DNA of 34,394 nucleotides from Bacillota bacterium (GTDB taxonomy: Bacteria; Bacillota; Clostridia; Peptostreptococcales; Anaerovoracaceae). The notes below the pieces were generated by a model. The model searched no databases. It was not told the DNA's origin and saw only the letters and a list, made by a program, of their open reading frames with translations. Positions 14,995-22,491 of this stretch are shown here, piece after piece. The stretch spans positions 1-34,394 of the forward strand of contig JAUNQD010000023.1 in the NCBI GenBank assembly GCA_030536355.1, read 5' to 3'. A program made the position numbers and the translations under genes. The stretch's first letter is position 1. Each line of letters starts with the position of its first letter.

Positions 14995-16380
14995 TTAACA
15001 TCTAACTCTTTGCTTCTTCGGTTCTTTGAAAGTGCCACATATCCACTGGGCTAAAATCACCGAATCTAATAACGATATATCTGCGTCTTCTGCAATAGAT
15101 CTATATCCGAACCCTCCGCCGCTGCCTATTGCTCTTTTTTCACAATTGGATGCAATTCTCTGAAGTGAAGGCTGTCCCATATGCCTTAGCTCTTTATGGA
15201 ACACCCTCTGCTCAAATGAGCTGTTTGCCACTATGATTTCTTTCACCGTAGGAAGGACCGGTTTTATCTTTATTCCTGCATCTTTCAACTCTCCTGCCAG
15301 CAGTTGCTGCCCGCTGGCGCCATCTATAACGACCGCTGCAACATCGGCGTTCTTTAGCCATGCAACAATCCAGCTGTTTCCATGCCTTACCGATTTACAA
15401 TCAATGCTTTCAATGAATATATTTCCGCCTCCGGTCTTCGCTGCTATAGACATCGATACATTGGCGCCATCTTTTCCATATTTAATTCCAACATGCAATT
15501 TTCCTTTAAGCTTAGGAAGTTCTCTTACTTGCAGACCCTTCCATTCCGCTTCGCTTATCGCTGATTTCAGGTTGTATCTGATCCAGTATCCTAATCGCTG
15601 GATATTGAAATCGACTTCATCAGTTCCGATCTCGTCTTGGATTTTTCTCTCTGTAAGGATCACTCCTAATGAAGGGTTTGTTTCATACCAGGCGGCTTTA
15701 TCGTTCGGATCTGTCATTTTATCGACGCTCCATTCAGCCCAGCCAGTATTCTTCGTGTTTCCTCCAAGTGCAGCTTCCCTTAAATGTAAAAACACCGTCC
15801 CATTTGAGATCGGTGTTGGTGGAGTTCCGCAGAATAACGTCTGTGGATTCTTACTGTCAGATACGACGTATTTCAGCGCCGTACTTTCATCGTCAGTATA
15901 TTCTTGTGCCTCGTCTATTACCAGAAGGTCAAATCCTTCTCCGAGACCGCCTTTTGTTGATCTTGTTCTAAAGTCTATTCTGCCGCCGGTGCTTTTTATT
16001 CTTATAGACTCCATGCCTAATGCTCCGGTTGCTTTATATAAGATCCCTGCATCATCCAGTGCCGCCTTTAATCTTTCCCACGCAGCTCTACTGGTGGTAG
16101 TTCTATGCGCTGTGTGCAGTATCTTCTCTCCTTTTTGCAGGCCATATAGCTCTCTGATCAGAACCACTTCATTTTTCCCGTTACGTCTCGATATTGCGTA
16201 ACCAAATTTAGTGTGGACCCACAGCCCATCATCATTTATGGCCAGAATGTCATTTGTAAGCAGCCGCTGCCACTCCATAGCTTCTCTTTCCGAAGCCTCA
16301 TGCAATTTTATCGCCTCAGGGCCACCGGTTTTGAAATATGGCAGGATCAGGGACTGCGTAGGTGTTTGTCTAGCTTTCAT
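14995..16380 (-). CDS. Terminase large subunit
   Basis: A 461-residue packaging motor. The ATPase domain has Walker A-like SRRNGKNE (residues 64-71), Walker B DLLVIDE (151-157) and an ATPase-coupling CGTPPTP element. The C-terminal nuclease domain has HVGIKYGKD, VVIDGA and EDADISLLDSVILA acidic motifs. It is a Terminase_1-type protein. The position is unusual: it follows portal, MuF and the immunity-like gene instead of preceding portal, and an intrinsic terminator (16402-16426) lies just upstream. No small terminase gene is recognisable anywhere in the window. Confidence 0.93.
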   Translation of the reverse strand: MKARQTPTQSLILPYFKTGGPEAIKLHEASEREAMEWQRLLTNDILAINDDGLWVHTKFGYAISRRNGKNEVVLIRELYGLQKGEKILHTAHRTTTSRAAWERLKAALDDAGILYKATGALGMESIRIKSTGGRIDFRTRSTKGGLGEGFDLLVIDEAQEYTDDESTALKYVVSDSKNPQTLFCGTPPTPISNGTVFLHLREAALGGNTKNTGWAEWSVDKMTDPNDKAAWYETNPSLGVILTERKIQDEIGTDEVDFNIQRLGYWIRYNLKSAISEAEWKGLQVRELPKLKGKLHVGIKYGKDGANVSMSIAAKTGGGNIFIESIDCKSVRHGNSWIVAWLKNADVAAVVIDGASGQQLLAGELKDAGIKIKPVLPTVKEIIVANSSFEQRVFHKELRHMGQPSLQRIASNCEKRAIGSGGGFGYRSIAEDADISLLDSVILAQWICGTFKEPKKQRVRC

Positions 16381-16401
16381 ATTCCTTCTCCGATAAGCAA
16401 T

Positions 16402-16426
16402 AAAAAACCGACTGTAAAAGTCGGTT
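16402..16426 (-). terminator. Intrinsic terminator between immunity-like gene and large terminase
   Basis: On the minus strand AACCGAC (16426-16420), a 7-nt loop and GTCGGTT (16412-16406) form a perfect 7-bp stem ending in six Ts. It interrupts the head operon immediately before the terminase gene, implying antitermination, partial attenuation or a module boundary. Confidence 0.75.
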
Positions 16427-16439
16427 AAAATATCTATTT

Positions 16440-16670
16440 TTAGTTTTCGTCAATAGCGTCCTGTATTTTATCTGCTAAATTTCCATATTCCTTGTATAGC
16501 CTTATGGATGTACCATCGGTACCAACGCGTTGTGAATAATATATTTCTACATCTCTAACTTTATCGAGAAGCTCCTCTGCTTCTTCCTCGCTAAAGTCTC
16601 TCTCATCTTCAAAGTTTATATTCTTATTCTTAAGCAGGTTCTTTTCTGCATCAGTTAATTTTATATACAT
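16440..16670 (-). CDS. Probable immunity protein for the MuF C-terminal toxin
   Basis: A 76-residue acidic protein (MYIKLTDAEKNLLKNKNINF, EDERDFSEEEAEELLDKVRD, IRLYKEYGNLADKIQDAIDE). ATG at 16670 lies 2 nt after the MuF stop with GGAAAG before it, so the two are translationally coupled. Immediate position after a toxin-tailed MuF gene, small size and acidity fit the immunity partners of MuF polymorphic toxins. It is followed by a terminator, isolating the pair. No family was recognised, so immunity is inferred from context. Confidence 0.65.
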   Translation of the reverse strand: MYIKLTDAEKNLLKNKNINFEDERDFSEEEAEELLDKVRDVEIYYSQRVGTDGTSIRLYKEYGNLADKIQDAIDEN

Positions 16671-16672
16671 CT

Positions 16673-17683
16673 CTACTTTCCTTTCTTGAGTTTTGCAGAT
16701 AGCTTTCTGCTCGTTCTCCATGCGGTGCTTACACTTCCTGTTTCAGGATTTATGACTACCGTTGCTTTTTCTCCTATTGCTCGATACGATTTTCTTCCTT
16801 GTTCGTCTATTTTTATCTTAGTTGTCTTTAACGGCCTGTTTATTGCATCTGCGATGTCTTCAACATCTAAATCCCTCTCATGAATACGCACAAGCACATG
16901 ATCGCTCACTTCGTTTATCGTCGTGTTTCCATTCCTGAGCCCAATCAACTTCCTACTAAACAGTGTAACATCTTCGTCAGGATCTTGCCACTTTTTTGAC
17001 CATACATTTTGTGATCCCTTCTCAGATTTTAACACTACGGTGCATCTGCAATTATCATGTCTCTTAAAAACATCTCTTGGCACGTCTTCAGGGTAGCTGT
17101 AAGATCCTGCAAGCTGTTCACACCACTCACAGCACTTACCAAAAGTAGATCTCACTATATGTGTTTTGAGTCCAGCCTTGCTTCTGAATGCGGCATTGAC
17201 CATCATGAAATCATCCACAAACGACTGAGATATGTTTCGTACAGGCTCATCCATACGGCTTCGTATAGTTTCCCAGGTAGCAGTCTTATCTGACAAGCCA
17301 TTTATAACGGCCATAACACGTTCTTCTGGGTAGGTCGCCTTGACAGTGTTTAGCCCAATGCCATTTGCTTTGTCTATGGATTTTTGAACTGCCGCCGCTG
17401 CACTATTAACAAGATCGTAATTGTTATGCATCGTTTCATCGAGGATCCTGTTGGCAATATTGAAGTATAGTCTGTTGTCCGGAAGAGCTTCCGGTGTTAT
17501 ATTTTGCAGCAATGACTCTGCCAGATGGTCCCCAAGCTTTCTTCCGTATAAAGACAGCTCCTCCATGGTTGCCGTTCCCTCTTCTACCTTCTTCAGAAAT
17601 GCGACTATTGTCTTATCGGCGCTGACTTTTTGATCGAAAGAGTTCTGTATTTTTTCTAAAAGTTCCGGCACGATATCTTTCAT
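16673..17683 (-). CDS. MuF-like minor head protein with C-terminal toxin-like nuclease domain
   Basis: A 336-residue protein. Residues 60-220 form the MuF-like head morphogenesis domain with a metal-binding cluster (C184, C185, C188, H209, C212, C214 in GKCCEWCEQL and RHDNCRC). Residues 258-325 (SDHVLVRIHERDLDVEDIAD, EQGRKSYRAIGEKATVVINP, then V-S-T-A-W-R-T) form a separate domain resembling the PBECR-type (barnase-EndoU-ColicinE5/D-RelE-like) tails of MuF polymorphic toxins, with candidate catalytic H262, R266, H268 and R270. MuF proteins enter the capsid with portal and may be ejected with DNA, which could deliver the toxin. It follows portal directly and is followed by its putative immunity gene. 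Confidence 0.85.
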   Translation of the reverse strand: MKDIVPELLEKIQNSFDQKVSADKTIVAFLKKVEEGTATMEELSLYGRKLGDHLAESLLQNITPEALPDNRLYFNIANRILDETMHNNYDLVNSAAAAVQKSIDKANGIGLNTVKATYPEERVMAVINGLSDKTATWETIRSRMDEPVRNISQSFVDDFMMVNAAFRSKAGLKTHIVRSTFGKCCEWCEQLAGSYSYPEDVPRDVFKRHDNCRCTVVLKSEKGSQNVWSKKWQDPDEDVTLFSRKLIGLRNGNTTINEVSDHVLVRIHERDLDVEDIADAINRPLKTTKIKIDEQGRKSYRAIGEKATVVINPETGSVSTAWRTSRKLSAKLKKGK

Positions 17684-17695
17684 GTTTTCTCCTGT

Positions 17696-18913
17696 TTAAT
17701 CGATTCCCGTCAGATCAGACAGAGTATCTTTGCTGAAAAATCCCGGGATCGCCTGGTTTATTTTTATAGCTCCATCTCCTATGCCTGAGAGCATTGCTGC
17801 ATCAGGCTCAAATACCGGATACCATCTAGGTTCTGTTAAGTACAGCTGACTCCTTTTGTATGGATAATCGTCTCTTACGCATGCCGCAAGATATCCGACA
17901 TTAAGGAACCCACTTCCAAAAGTTCGCTGTGCTTTTCTTGCTGCAGTTCTTAGCTTTTCATGACTTGCTTTGATTGCATCTGCGCTGGATGGGTTGTCTG
18001 ATGCAAAGCCAAGATCGTCTAGTGTAAGACCTGTTTCTCCTGCAAAAAGTCCGGCCAGCATTCTGATCTGTTCTACATAAGGCGCCATCGACTGCTGTGC
18101 AAACTGCCCTACTGCAGGCTTGTCCCCGTCTTCATCTTTGTCGAATTGAAGGAATGATGAAACGGTTGCTCTCCATTTATCCATCTCTTCAGCATCCTGA
18201 GAAAGTCCCGATACCCACTTCTGTGGAAATGAATAAAATTCCGCTGCAATTTCGGATCTCTTCAGCGTTCTTAAGGCTGCCTGTTGGATATCCATGCAAG
18301 CCCTTGTTATTCTGCTATGGCCAAATTCTCTCTTAGCATCCGGCCTATGAATTATAGGGACCAGCAACGGATATGGTGCAGGATTGTCTAGCCTATACGG
18401 TTCCATACCCTTGAGATGATACTCGGTATACTCAGACGTGAAATAAGCCTCGCTTACAGGCAGCTTCTTTTCATCTCGTTCCAAAACTGCGTACCCTTCA
18501 ACAAGCATGCCTGTTGTTGAATCAATAATGCCGGTTGCATTCCCTCCGTCTATGACTTCCAGCACCGGGAAATCATCTTCGCCTTTAAGAACGTACACGA
18601 AGCTGCAAGAGCTGATGCATGCCGATAGAACCGCTGAATCAAAGAAGATATCCTTATTGTTCATGTTGAAGATTTCCTGGAGGTTAAAATTGTCGTTTTT
18701 CCAGCCTCTGAAAATCAGCCTGTCTGCTAAAGAGTCGACTGCCGTTCCACACCATCCAAGAGTCTCTTTGAGCCAGCTCCATTCAGGCGGCATTGTGATG
18801 TTAAACTCTTTCATGATATTTTTCATGTTGTAGTAGTTATAGCGCATCTCTACTCTGATACGCTTTGCATTCAATTTTCGTCTGAGATACTCTATCCCTC
18901 TCAGGTCCGCCAT
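17696..18913 (-). CDS. Portal protein (SPP1 Gp6-like)
   Basis: A 405-residue dodecameric DNA-entry protein. Portal features are NYYNMKNIMKEFNITMPPEW, WCGTAVDSLADRLIFRGW (the conserved V-D-x-L-x-x-R-L), VPIIHRPDAKREFGHSRITR (P-x-x-x-x-x-x-G-x-S-x-I) and the C-terminal FASDNPSSADAIKASHEKL. It is the first large head gene here, following a noncoding region and the HNH gene. The MuF protein follows 12 nt later. Confidence 0.92.
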   Translation of the reverse strand: MADLRGIEYLRRKLNAKRIRVEMRYNYYNMKNIMKEFNITMPPEWSWLKETLGWCGTAVDSLADRLIFRGWKNDNFNLQEIFNMNNKDIFFDSAVLSACISSCSFVYVLKGEDDFPVLEVIDGGNATGIIDSTTGMLVEGYAVLERDEKKLPVSEAYFTSEYTEYHLKGMEPYRLDNPAPYPLLVPIIHRPDAKREFGHSRITRACMDIQQAALRTLKRSEIAAEFYSFPQKWVSGLSQDAEEMDKWRATVSSFLQFDKDEDGDKPAVGQFAQQSMAPYVEQIRMLAGLFAGETGLTLDDLGFASDNPSSADAIKASHEKLRTAARKAQRTFGSGFLNVGYLAACVRDDYPYKRSQLYLTEPRWYPVFEPDAAMLSGIGDGAIKINQAIPGFFSKDTLSDLTGID

Positions 18914-19045
18914 GTGAGACTCCTCTCTTAATTAGTTATATATAGTTCCATATCTTGTTTTACTAGATCTTGTGAAATTCACGAGAAAAAATTCGCAGTG
19001 ACGGCGTGAATGTCAGGTCCGCCGGGGGAGGGGGAGGTATGCCCC
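18914..19045. other. Noncoding region, candidate packaging (cos/pac) site
   Basis: 132 bases without a gene between HNH and portal. They contain GC-rich G/C runs (19021-19046), an imperfect palindrome gtgaaattcac near 18972, and an inverted repeat ATTCACG...CGTGAAT over about 18978-19012. Packaging sites of HNH-containing Gram-positive phages usually lie next to the HNH and terminase genes, so cos is plausible. The AT-rich half next to portal could also hold a late promoter. No precise nick site can be named. Confidence 0.35.
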
Positions 19046-19396
19046 CTACTTCGCACGGTAATTCTTCCAGTCCATTGACTGAGGTAATTGCCTATTTGAA
19101 ATCACCTGTTTTTTCTCCTGTGGCTGCTCTCCTAAAATCTTGTTGGACTTCTGCCTGTTACATTGCCAATGTGCAAGCTGCAGGTTTTCCATGTCGCTTG
19201 GATGTCCGCCTCGATCTATGGGTATGATGTGATCTATACATTTAGCCCAAGGGTTTGGATACCTTAAAGACATATCAACAGGCTTTCCGCAAATACCACA
19301 TACCGTCTCGGTTGCATATATCTTTTTCTTGTTGCGCTCAAATATCGTTCTGTGTTGTCCGTCACGATCTAAGCGCTTAGCTCTTTCTTTTGCCAT
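19046..19396 (-). CDS. HNH endonuclease
   Basis: A 116-residue nuclease starting MAKERAKRLDRDGQHRTIFE. Zinc-binding cysteines lie in C-G-I-C-G-K; the catalytic core is AKCIDHIIPIDRGGHPSDME (D-H followed by N-L-Q) and AHWQCNRQKSNK (H-x-x-C-N). Phage HNH proteins encoded at the start of the head operon assist terminase in cos cleavage. Here it is upstream of portal while the large terminase is displaced about 2.7 kb further down. Confidence 0.88.
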   Translation of the reverse strand: MAKERAKRLDRDGQHRTIFERNKKKIYATETVCGICGKPVDMSLRYPNPWAKCIDHIIPIDRGGHPSDMENLQLAHWQCNRQKSNKILGEQPQEKKQVISNRQLPQSMDWKNYRAK

Positions 19397-19526
19397 ATTA
19401 TTATCTCCGGATAGCACAAAAGCTCTCCCGACCCTGAATGGAGAGCTTTTGTTTTCCCTTGCTTGAGGAATTTGTTTCTTTCCTCGATACCATAGTAACA
19501 CATACTAAGCGGACAAAACGGACAAA

Positions 19527-19922
19527 CTACTCTCCATTTTCAAAATGTCTATCAAATACTTTTCTTACCGAATCAGCTGTATTCCTCCCACCAACGTACA
19601 TCGCCACTTCTTCCCATGGGCATAACGAAACACATCGATACATGATGATTTGTCTTAAGAGGGAATCATCTAGAGATTCTATGTATTCATACACTCTTTT
19701 TCTTGCCAGCTGTACTCTTACGAGCAGGTTTTCTATCAGCAGTTCTATGTCGGCCTCTTCCGCTGCCTTATCTCCTGTCGAGTCTGAAGTGGTACCAGCT
19801 CTAGGCATGCCATTTAACTTAGGGGATTGAAGTCCACCTTCTCGAAGTTCTTTAAGCTGCCGCTCCCACATTTCTATTTCACTATTCAAGTAATACACCT
19901 GGTTGATTTCATTCTTTGTCAT
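19527..19922 (-). CDS. Late transcription regulator, RinA/ArpU-like (sigma region 4-like)
   Basis: A 131-residue protein. The C-terminal part (LRQIIMYRCVSLCPWEEVAM, YVGGRNTADSVRKVFDRHF) is a sigma-factor-4-like helix-turn-helix as in ArpU/RinA late activators. The N-terminal half is helical with a linker (SPKLNGMPRAGTTSDSTGDK). Start ATG 19922 has GGAGG 7 nt upstream and overlaps the end of the Rep gene region. Its position just before the HNH and head genes fits control of late transcription. Confidence 0.82.
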   Translation of the reverse strand: MTKNEINQVYYLNSEIEMWERQLKELREGGLQSPKLNGMPRAGTTSDSTGDKAAEEADIELLIENLLVRVQLARKRVYEYIESLDDSLLRQIIMYRCVSLCPWEEVAMYVGGRNTADSVRKVFDRHFENGE

Positions 19923-19936
19923 AGACTTCCTCCATG

Positions 19937-20746
19937 TCAAATCTGCAGCTCGCCCATTGTCAGCTGCTGCTCGTAATCCTTATAGCGTTCTTGTGGTTTC
20001 ACCTTGTCTCCTTTAGACCACCGCTTCAACCTCGGTTCTTCATCAAGGCTTACCATGATATATTCCATGCATTCCACACCAAGTATGGCATGCTCATATC
20101 TTCTTACTGTATCCTGATCTATGTAATAACCTTTCGCAGGTTTTATATTCTGTCTTATTTCACGGCCGGCAATGCGTTCCCTTTTAACTTCTGGCATGAT
20201 TACATTGCGACTGCTGCTATATCTTCTCTTCTGAGGACTATCTTCCTCACGAAAAGTCTTCTCTGTTTCCTTCAGCAGATATTCTGCCAGCTTATAGTAA
20301 TTACCGCTCTTATCTAGGAGTACCGGATATTCATAGCCATTCTTCCAGTACTTATCTATCACATCAAGATCCACGTTGCTCATTATGATGTGATGGTGTA
20401 TCCTTGTATGCTTGTACTCTGTAACAGCTACCCACTTAAATTCAATTCCTTTTCTCTTACAGTAGTTATGCATATTCCTCAAGAAGTTTGTCAGCTGCTT
20501 CCTTGCTTCTTCAGGTGCCGCTGCCTCCTTATATGTCAAAGTCAGATGATAATCTCCCGGTTTGAAATTATGATTCAGTTTAGCTGTAAGAATCTTTACT
20601 GCATTTCTAAAGTTGACCTTTCTTACCGCTTCAGATGTTGGATTCATCTTCGGTTTTCTCTTCTGACCCTTTGTCTCTGTTCTGGTTACTGCTTTGAGTG
20701 AGCGTATTATTGTTTTCCCTGCTATGATCGTGTCTCTATAAAACAT
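19937..20746 (-). CDS. HUH-type replication initiator (Rep, ORF2/G2P-like)
   Basis: A 269-residue protein with the three rolling-circle Rep motifs in order: motif I HLTLTY (67-72), motif II IHHHIIM (116-122, the H-x-H metal site), and motif III with tyrosines in NYYKLAEYLLKET (149-161; candidate nucleophiles Y150, Y151 or Y156). The basic N-terminus (KGQKRKPK) may bind DNA. HUH Reps nick one strand at an origin and start rolling-circle replication. It is the only recognisable replication protein here: no helicase, helicase loader, primase or SSB is visible. Two perfect hairpins lie just upstream (20787-20871) and could be its origin. Confidence 0.82.
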   Translation of the reverse strand: MFYRDTIIAGKTIIRSLKAVTRTETKGQKRKPKMNPTSEAVRKVNFRNAVKILTAKLNHNFKPGDYHLTLTYKEAAAPEEARKQLTNFLRNMHNYCKRKGIEFKWVAVTEYKHTRIHHHIIMSNVDLDVIDKYWKNGYEYPVLLDKSGNYYKLAEYLLKETEKTFREEDSPQKRRYSSSRNVIMPEVKRERIAGREIRQNIKPAKGYYIDQDTVRRYEHAILGVECMEYIMVSLDEEPRLKRWSKGDKVKPQERYKDYEQQLTMGELQI

Positions 20747-20894
20747 TCCTCATGTTCCTTTATTAATACTCTTATCAAGTTTTAATGCGACCCCATTTGG
20801 TCGCCGGTGTTACCTTATATATAATGTAAGTTATTTTTCTGATAGGAAGACCGCGGAGGCTTGTCCGCGGTTTGATTATGATATATATGTAGTT
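20747..20894. other. Noncoding region with two perfect hairpins, candidate Rep origin
   Basis: 148 bases upstream of the HUH Rep gene. They hold gcgacc/ggtcgc (20787-20804, 6-bp stem, 6-nt loop) and accgcgga/tccgcggt (20850-20871, 8-bp stem, 6-nt loop). Neither stem is followed by a T run on either strand, so terminators are unlikely. HUH initiators commonly act at hairpin origins near their own gene. The region may also hold regulatory signals. Confidence 0.45.
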
Positions 20895-21134
20895 TTATTC
20901 TTCAGATTCAACTATAGAGCCCAGTATGTCATGGAGCTTTATTGTTGCTTCTTTGGCGAGTCTGACTCCTTTTCCTATATCCTTTGCTTTGTCCGGACCC
21001 CATGTGCGGATGTCAAGTTTAGGTTCTCCGCCGTTCCATGCTACAAGGTTCACTTCGCAGGTCCATCCTCTATCAGTTTCATATAATACTCCGTAGTGTT
21101 TTATTATGTTAGGTATGAATCTTCCTCTGTTCAT
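20895..21134 (-). CDS. PC4/YdbC-like ssDNA-binding transcription cofactor homologue
   Basis: A 79-residue protein. GWTCEVNLVAWNGGEPKLDI, R-T-W-G-P-D-K, then G-K-G-V-R-L-A-K-E-A match the PC4 p15/YdbC fold pattern (K-x-D-I-R-x-W, M/I-G-K-G-I-x-L-t-x-E). Proteins of this family bind single-stranded DNA as dimers. Encoded directly upstream of the HUH Rep, it could coat displaced single strands, a role otherwise missing here, or act in transcription; both are inferences. Confidence 0.8.
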   Translation of the reverse strand: MNRGRFIPNIIKHYGVLYETDRGWTCEVNLVAWNGGEPKLDIRTWGPDKAKDIGKGVRLAKEATIKLHDILGSIVESEE

Positions 21135-21148
21135 CTCTTGTCCCTTCC

Positions 21149-21325
21149 TTATATCTTGTCGCCCGCTTTTACCACTTGACCAACCTTCAGCTTTGGTTTT
21201 GGCATGATTTTTATATATGTATCAATACCCTTGGTGCTGCTTTTGGTTCTTCTCACTTCTACGCACCATAGATCTGTTGGATGCTTGTAGATTCTGTGGA
21301 CAATGCCTGTATGCATTATTCTCAT
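21149..21325 (-). CDS. Small basic protein (58 residues)
   Basis: A short reading frame beginning MRIMHTGIVHRIYKHPTDLW and ending MPKPKLKVGQVVKAGDKI. GAGGTAAT lies just before the ATG. The beta-rich, basic pattern ending K-x-G-Q-V-V looks like a genuine small fold, possibly nucleic-acid binding. It overlaps the end of the upstream 110-residue frame by about 100 nt in another frame, so one of the two is probably annotated too long or carries a frameshift. Confidence 0.6.
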   Translation of the reverse strand: MRIMHTGIVHRIYKHPTDLWCVEVRRTKSSTKGIDTYIKIMPKPKLKVGQVVKAGDKI

Positions 21326-21554
21326 GTATTACCTCGCGTTTGTATTTATCTTTGTGTTCTATGAATATTCTAAGCTCGTCTCTACCTTTCGGCACATTCT
21401 GCTTAATTCCTTCGTATTGTTCGATGATCTCTTTTATTGTGGGTATTGTTTTTTCAACAAGCTCTCTCAGAGCATTGGCTAAAACTACGAGAAGATCATT
21501 TGTTGTTAGTACCACGTCTTCCTCGGACGTCGATCGGCATCTCTTATTTTTCAT
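21222..21554 (-). CDS. Hypothetical helical protein
   Basis: A 110-residue frame. Residues 1-75 are convincing (TTNDLLVVLANALRELVEKT, IPTIKEIIEQYEGIKQNVPK; helical, acidic/basic mix). Residues from about 76 (ENNAYRHCPQNLQASNRSMV onward) are translated from the start of the 58-residue gene in another frame and look like low-quality extension. Its start overlaps the metallopeptidase end by 11 nt. Family unknown. Confidence 0.55.
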   Translation of the reverse strand: MKNKRCRSTSEEDVVLTTNDLLVVLANALRELVEKTIPTIKEIIEQYEGIKQNVPKGRDELRIFIEHKDKYKREVIHENNAYRHCPQNLQASNRSMVRRSEKNQKQHQGY

Positions 21555-21969
21555 CTTTCGGCACCTCCGGCTCCATGCATCTTCTTATTGTTTCTATTAC
21601 GGAGGGATCTGTGCGAACTACATGAGGCAGTTTAGGGAATATCTTGTTGGCAAGTATCCCTATTTCCTCAAAATGCGAACCGATGAAATTGCATACCGCC
21701 TCTTCGTCGTAACTCACGTTATGGCCATGTGAAAATATCACTGCATGGGTCAATTCATGGATAAGTGTTTGCATCAACAAATTACGTTCTAGTCCGTCGT
21801 TTATTACAATTTTCATTTCAGGATAAATCGTAACCGCAAGACATTCATTTCCATCTATTTTCAGTCTTTCCGACCCTCTCTCTGCAACTTCTACGATCCA
21901 AGGCAGTTTGTTTATTGTTACAACGATTGGTTTGTGATCGTTATTTGCGCAAATCGCTTTTGCTTTCAT
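21544..21969 (-). CDS. HExxH zinc metallopeptidase-like protein
   Basis: A 141-residue protein with H71-E72-L-T-H75 in LIHELTHAVIFSHG and a downstream acidic pair (YDEEAVCNFIGSH, E89/E90) as the likely third zinc ligand. This is the gluzincin layout found in ImmA/IrrE- and SprT-like phage proteins. There is no HTH or signal peptide. It could cleave a regulator or act in DNA-protein crosslink repair; the sequence does not decide. It overlaps the upstream gene by 29 nt, with AAGGAG before the ATG. Confidence 0.75.
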   Translation of the reverse strand: MKAKAICANNDHKPIVVTINKLPWIVEVAERGSERLKIDGNECLAVTIYPEMKIVINDGLERNLLMQTLIHELTHAVIFSHGHNVSYDEEAVCNFIGSHFEEIGILANKIFPKLPHVVRTDPSVIETIRRCMEPEVPKDEK

Positions 21970-22135
21970 TTGTCATTTTCTCCTTGCTATATTTATCTCT
22001 CCACTCCCAGTGATTATGTTTGCATCCGCTGCATATGACTTCGTCCGGATGGGAGGTCTTTACCTCGAAACGACAGTTCTCTATGTTTTTTCTCCCCAGG
22101 ATCCAGCATATGGCTTGCCTAAGTTTTCTCCACAT
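21941..22135 (-). CDS. Small Cys/His-containing protein
   Basis: A 64-residue protein, MWRKLRQAICWILGRKNIEN, then VICSGCKHNHWEWRDKYSK. C-S-G-C plus following histidines suggests a single zinc site. AAAGGAGAG lies before the ATG. It overlaps the upstream 136-residue gene by 55 nt and the downstream metallopeptidase by 29 nt, typical of tightly packed phage accessory genes. Function unknown. Confidence 0.6.
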   Translation of the reverse strand: MWRKLRQAICWILGRKNIENCRFEVKTSHPDEVICSGCKHNHWEWRDKYSKEKMTNESKSDLRK

Positions 22136-22491
22136 CCGTTCTCTCCTTTATCAATCCATATTTCTGAGATTCCATGAGGATCTCCATTACCTTGTCTTAC
22201 CTCCCACCGTCCAAATTCCAGTTTTTTGATATAGTCATGGACCTGATGGAATGACTCTATGACAACCTCACCTTCTGCTACTTTAAGTGCTTTCGATCGG
22301 AGATAGCAGAGTGCATCCATAACGTCTTTGTCTATGAGATGCTCATTAGCTGTTTGCAAGCTTGTTTCACACTTAAACCTTTTTTTCATTACACAAAATG
22401 GTGTCCAGTTATATTTTTTTGTATATATTCTTTTGTAGGTAAACCACCGTAAACTCGCAGAGCTCCATTTTCCAAATTTAATTACTATCAT
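22081..22491 (-). CDS. Hypothetical protein with duplicated MIVIKFG domain (copy 1)
   Basis: A 136-residue protein. Its first about 37 residues (MIVIKFGKWSSASLRWFTYK, then Y-N-W-T-P-F-C-V-M-K-K) are closely matched by the start of the gene at 22973-23209. The remainder (KVAEGEVVIESFHQVHDYIK, FGRWEVRQGN) is unique. GTGAGGTACAAAATG supplies the start, a signal shared with YopX and copy 2. The repeated N-terminus suggests gene duplication or domain shuffling. Family not recognised. Confidence 0.65.
   Translation of the reverse strand: MIVIKFGKWSSASLRWFTYKRIYTKKYNWTPFCVMKKRFKCETSLQTANEHLIDKDVMDALCYLRSKALKVAEGEVVIESFHQVHDYIKKLEFGRWEVRQGNGDPHGISEIWIDKGENGCGENLGKPYAGSWGEKT

Noticed and set aside
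15233..16201. Long plus-strand open frame (322 codons)
   Set aside because: It is antisense to the well-supported large terminase, has Ser/Pro-rich shadow composition and no ribosome binding site.
20850..20871. Perfect hairpin as a transcription terminator
   Set aside because: No T run follows on either strand; kept instead as a candidate origin or regulatory hairpin.
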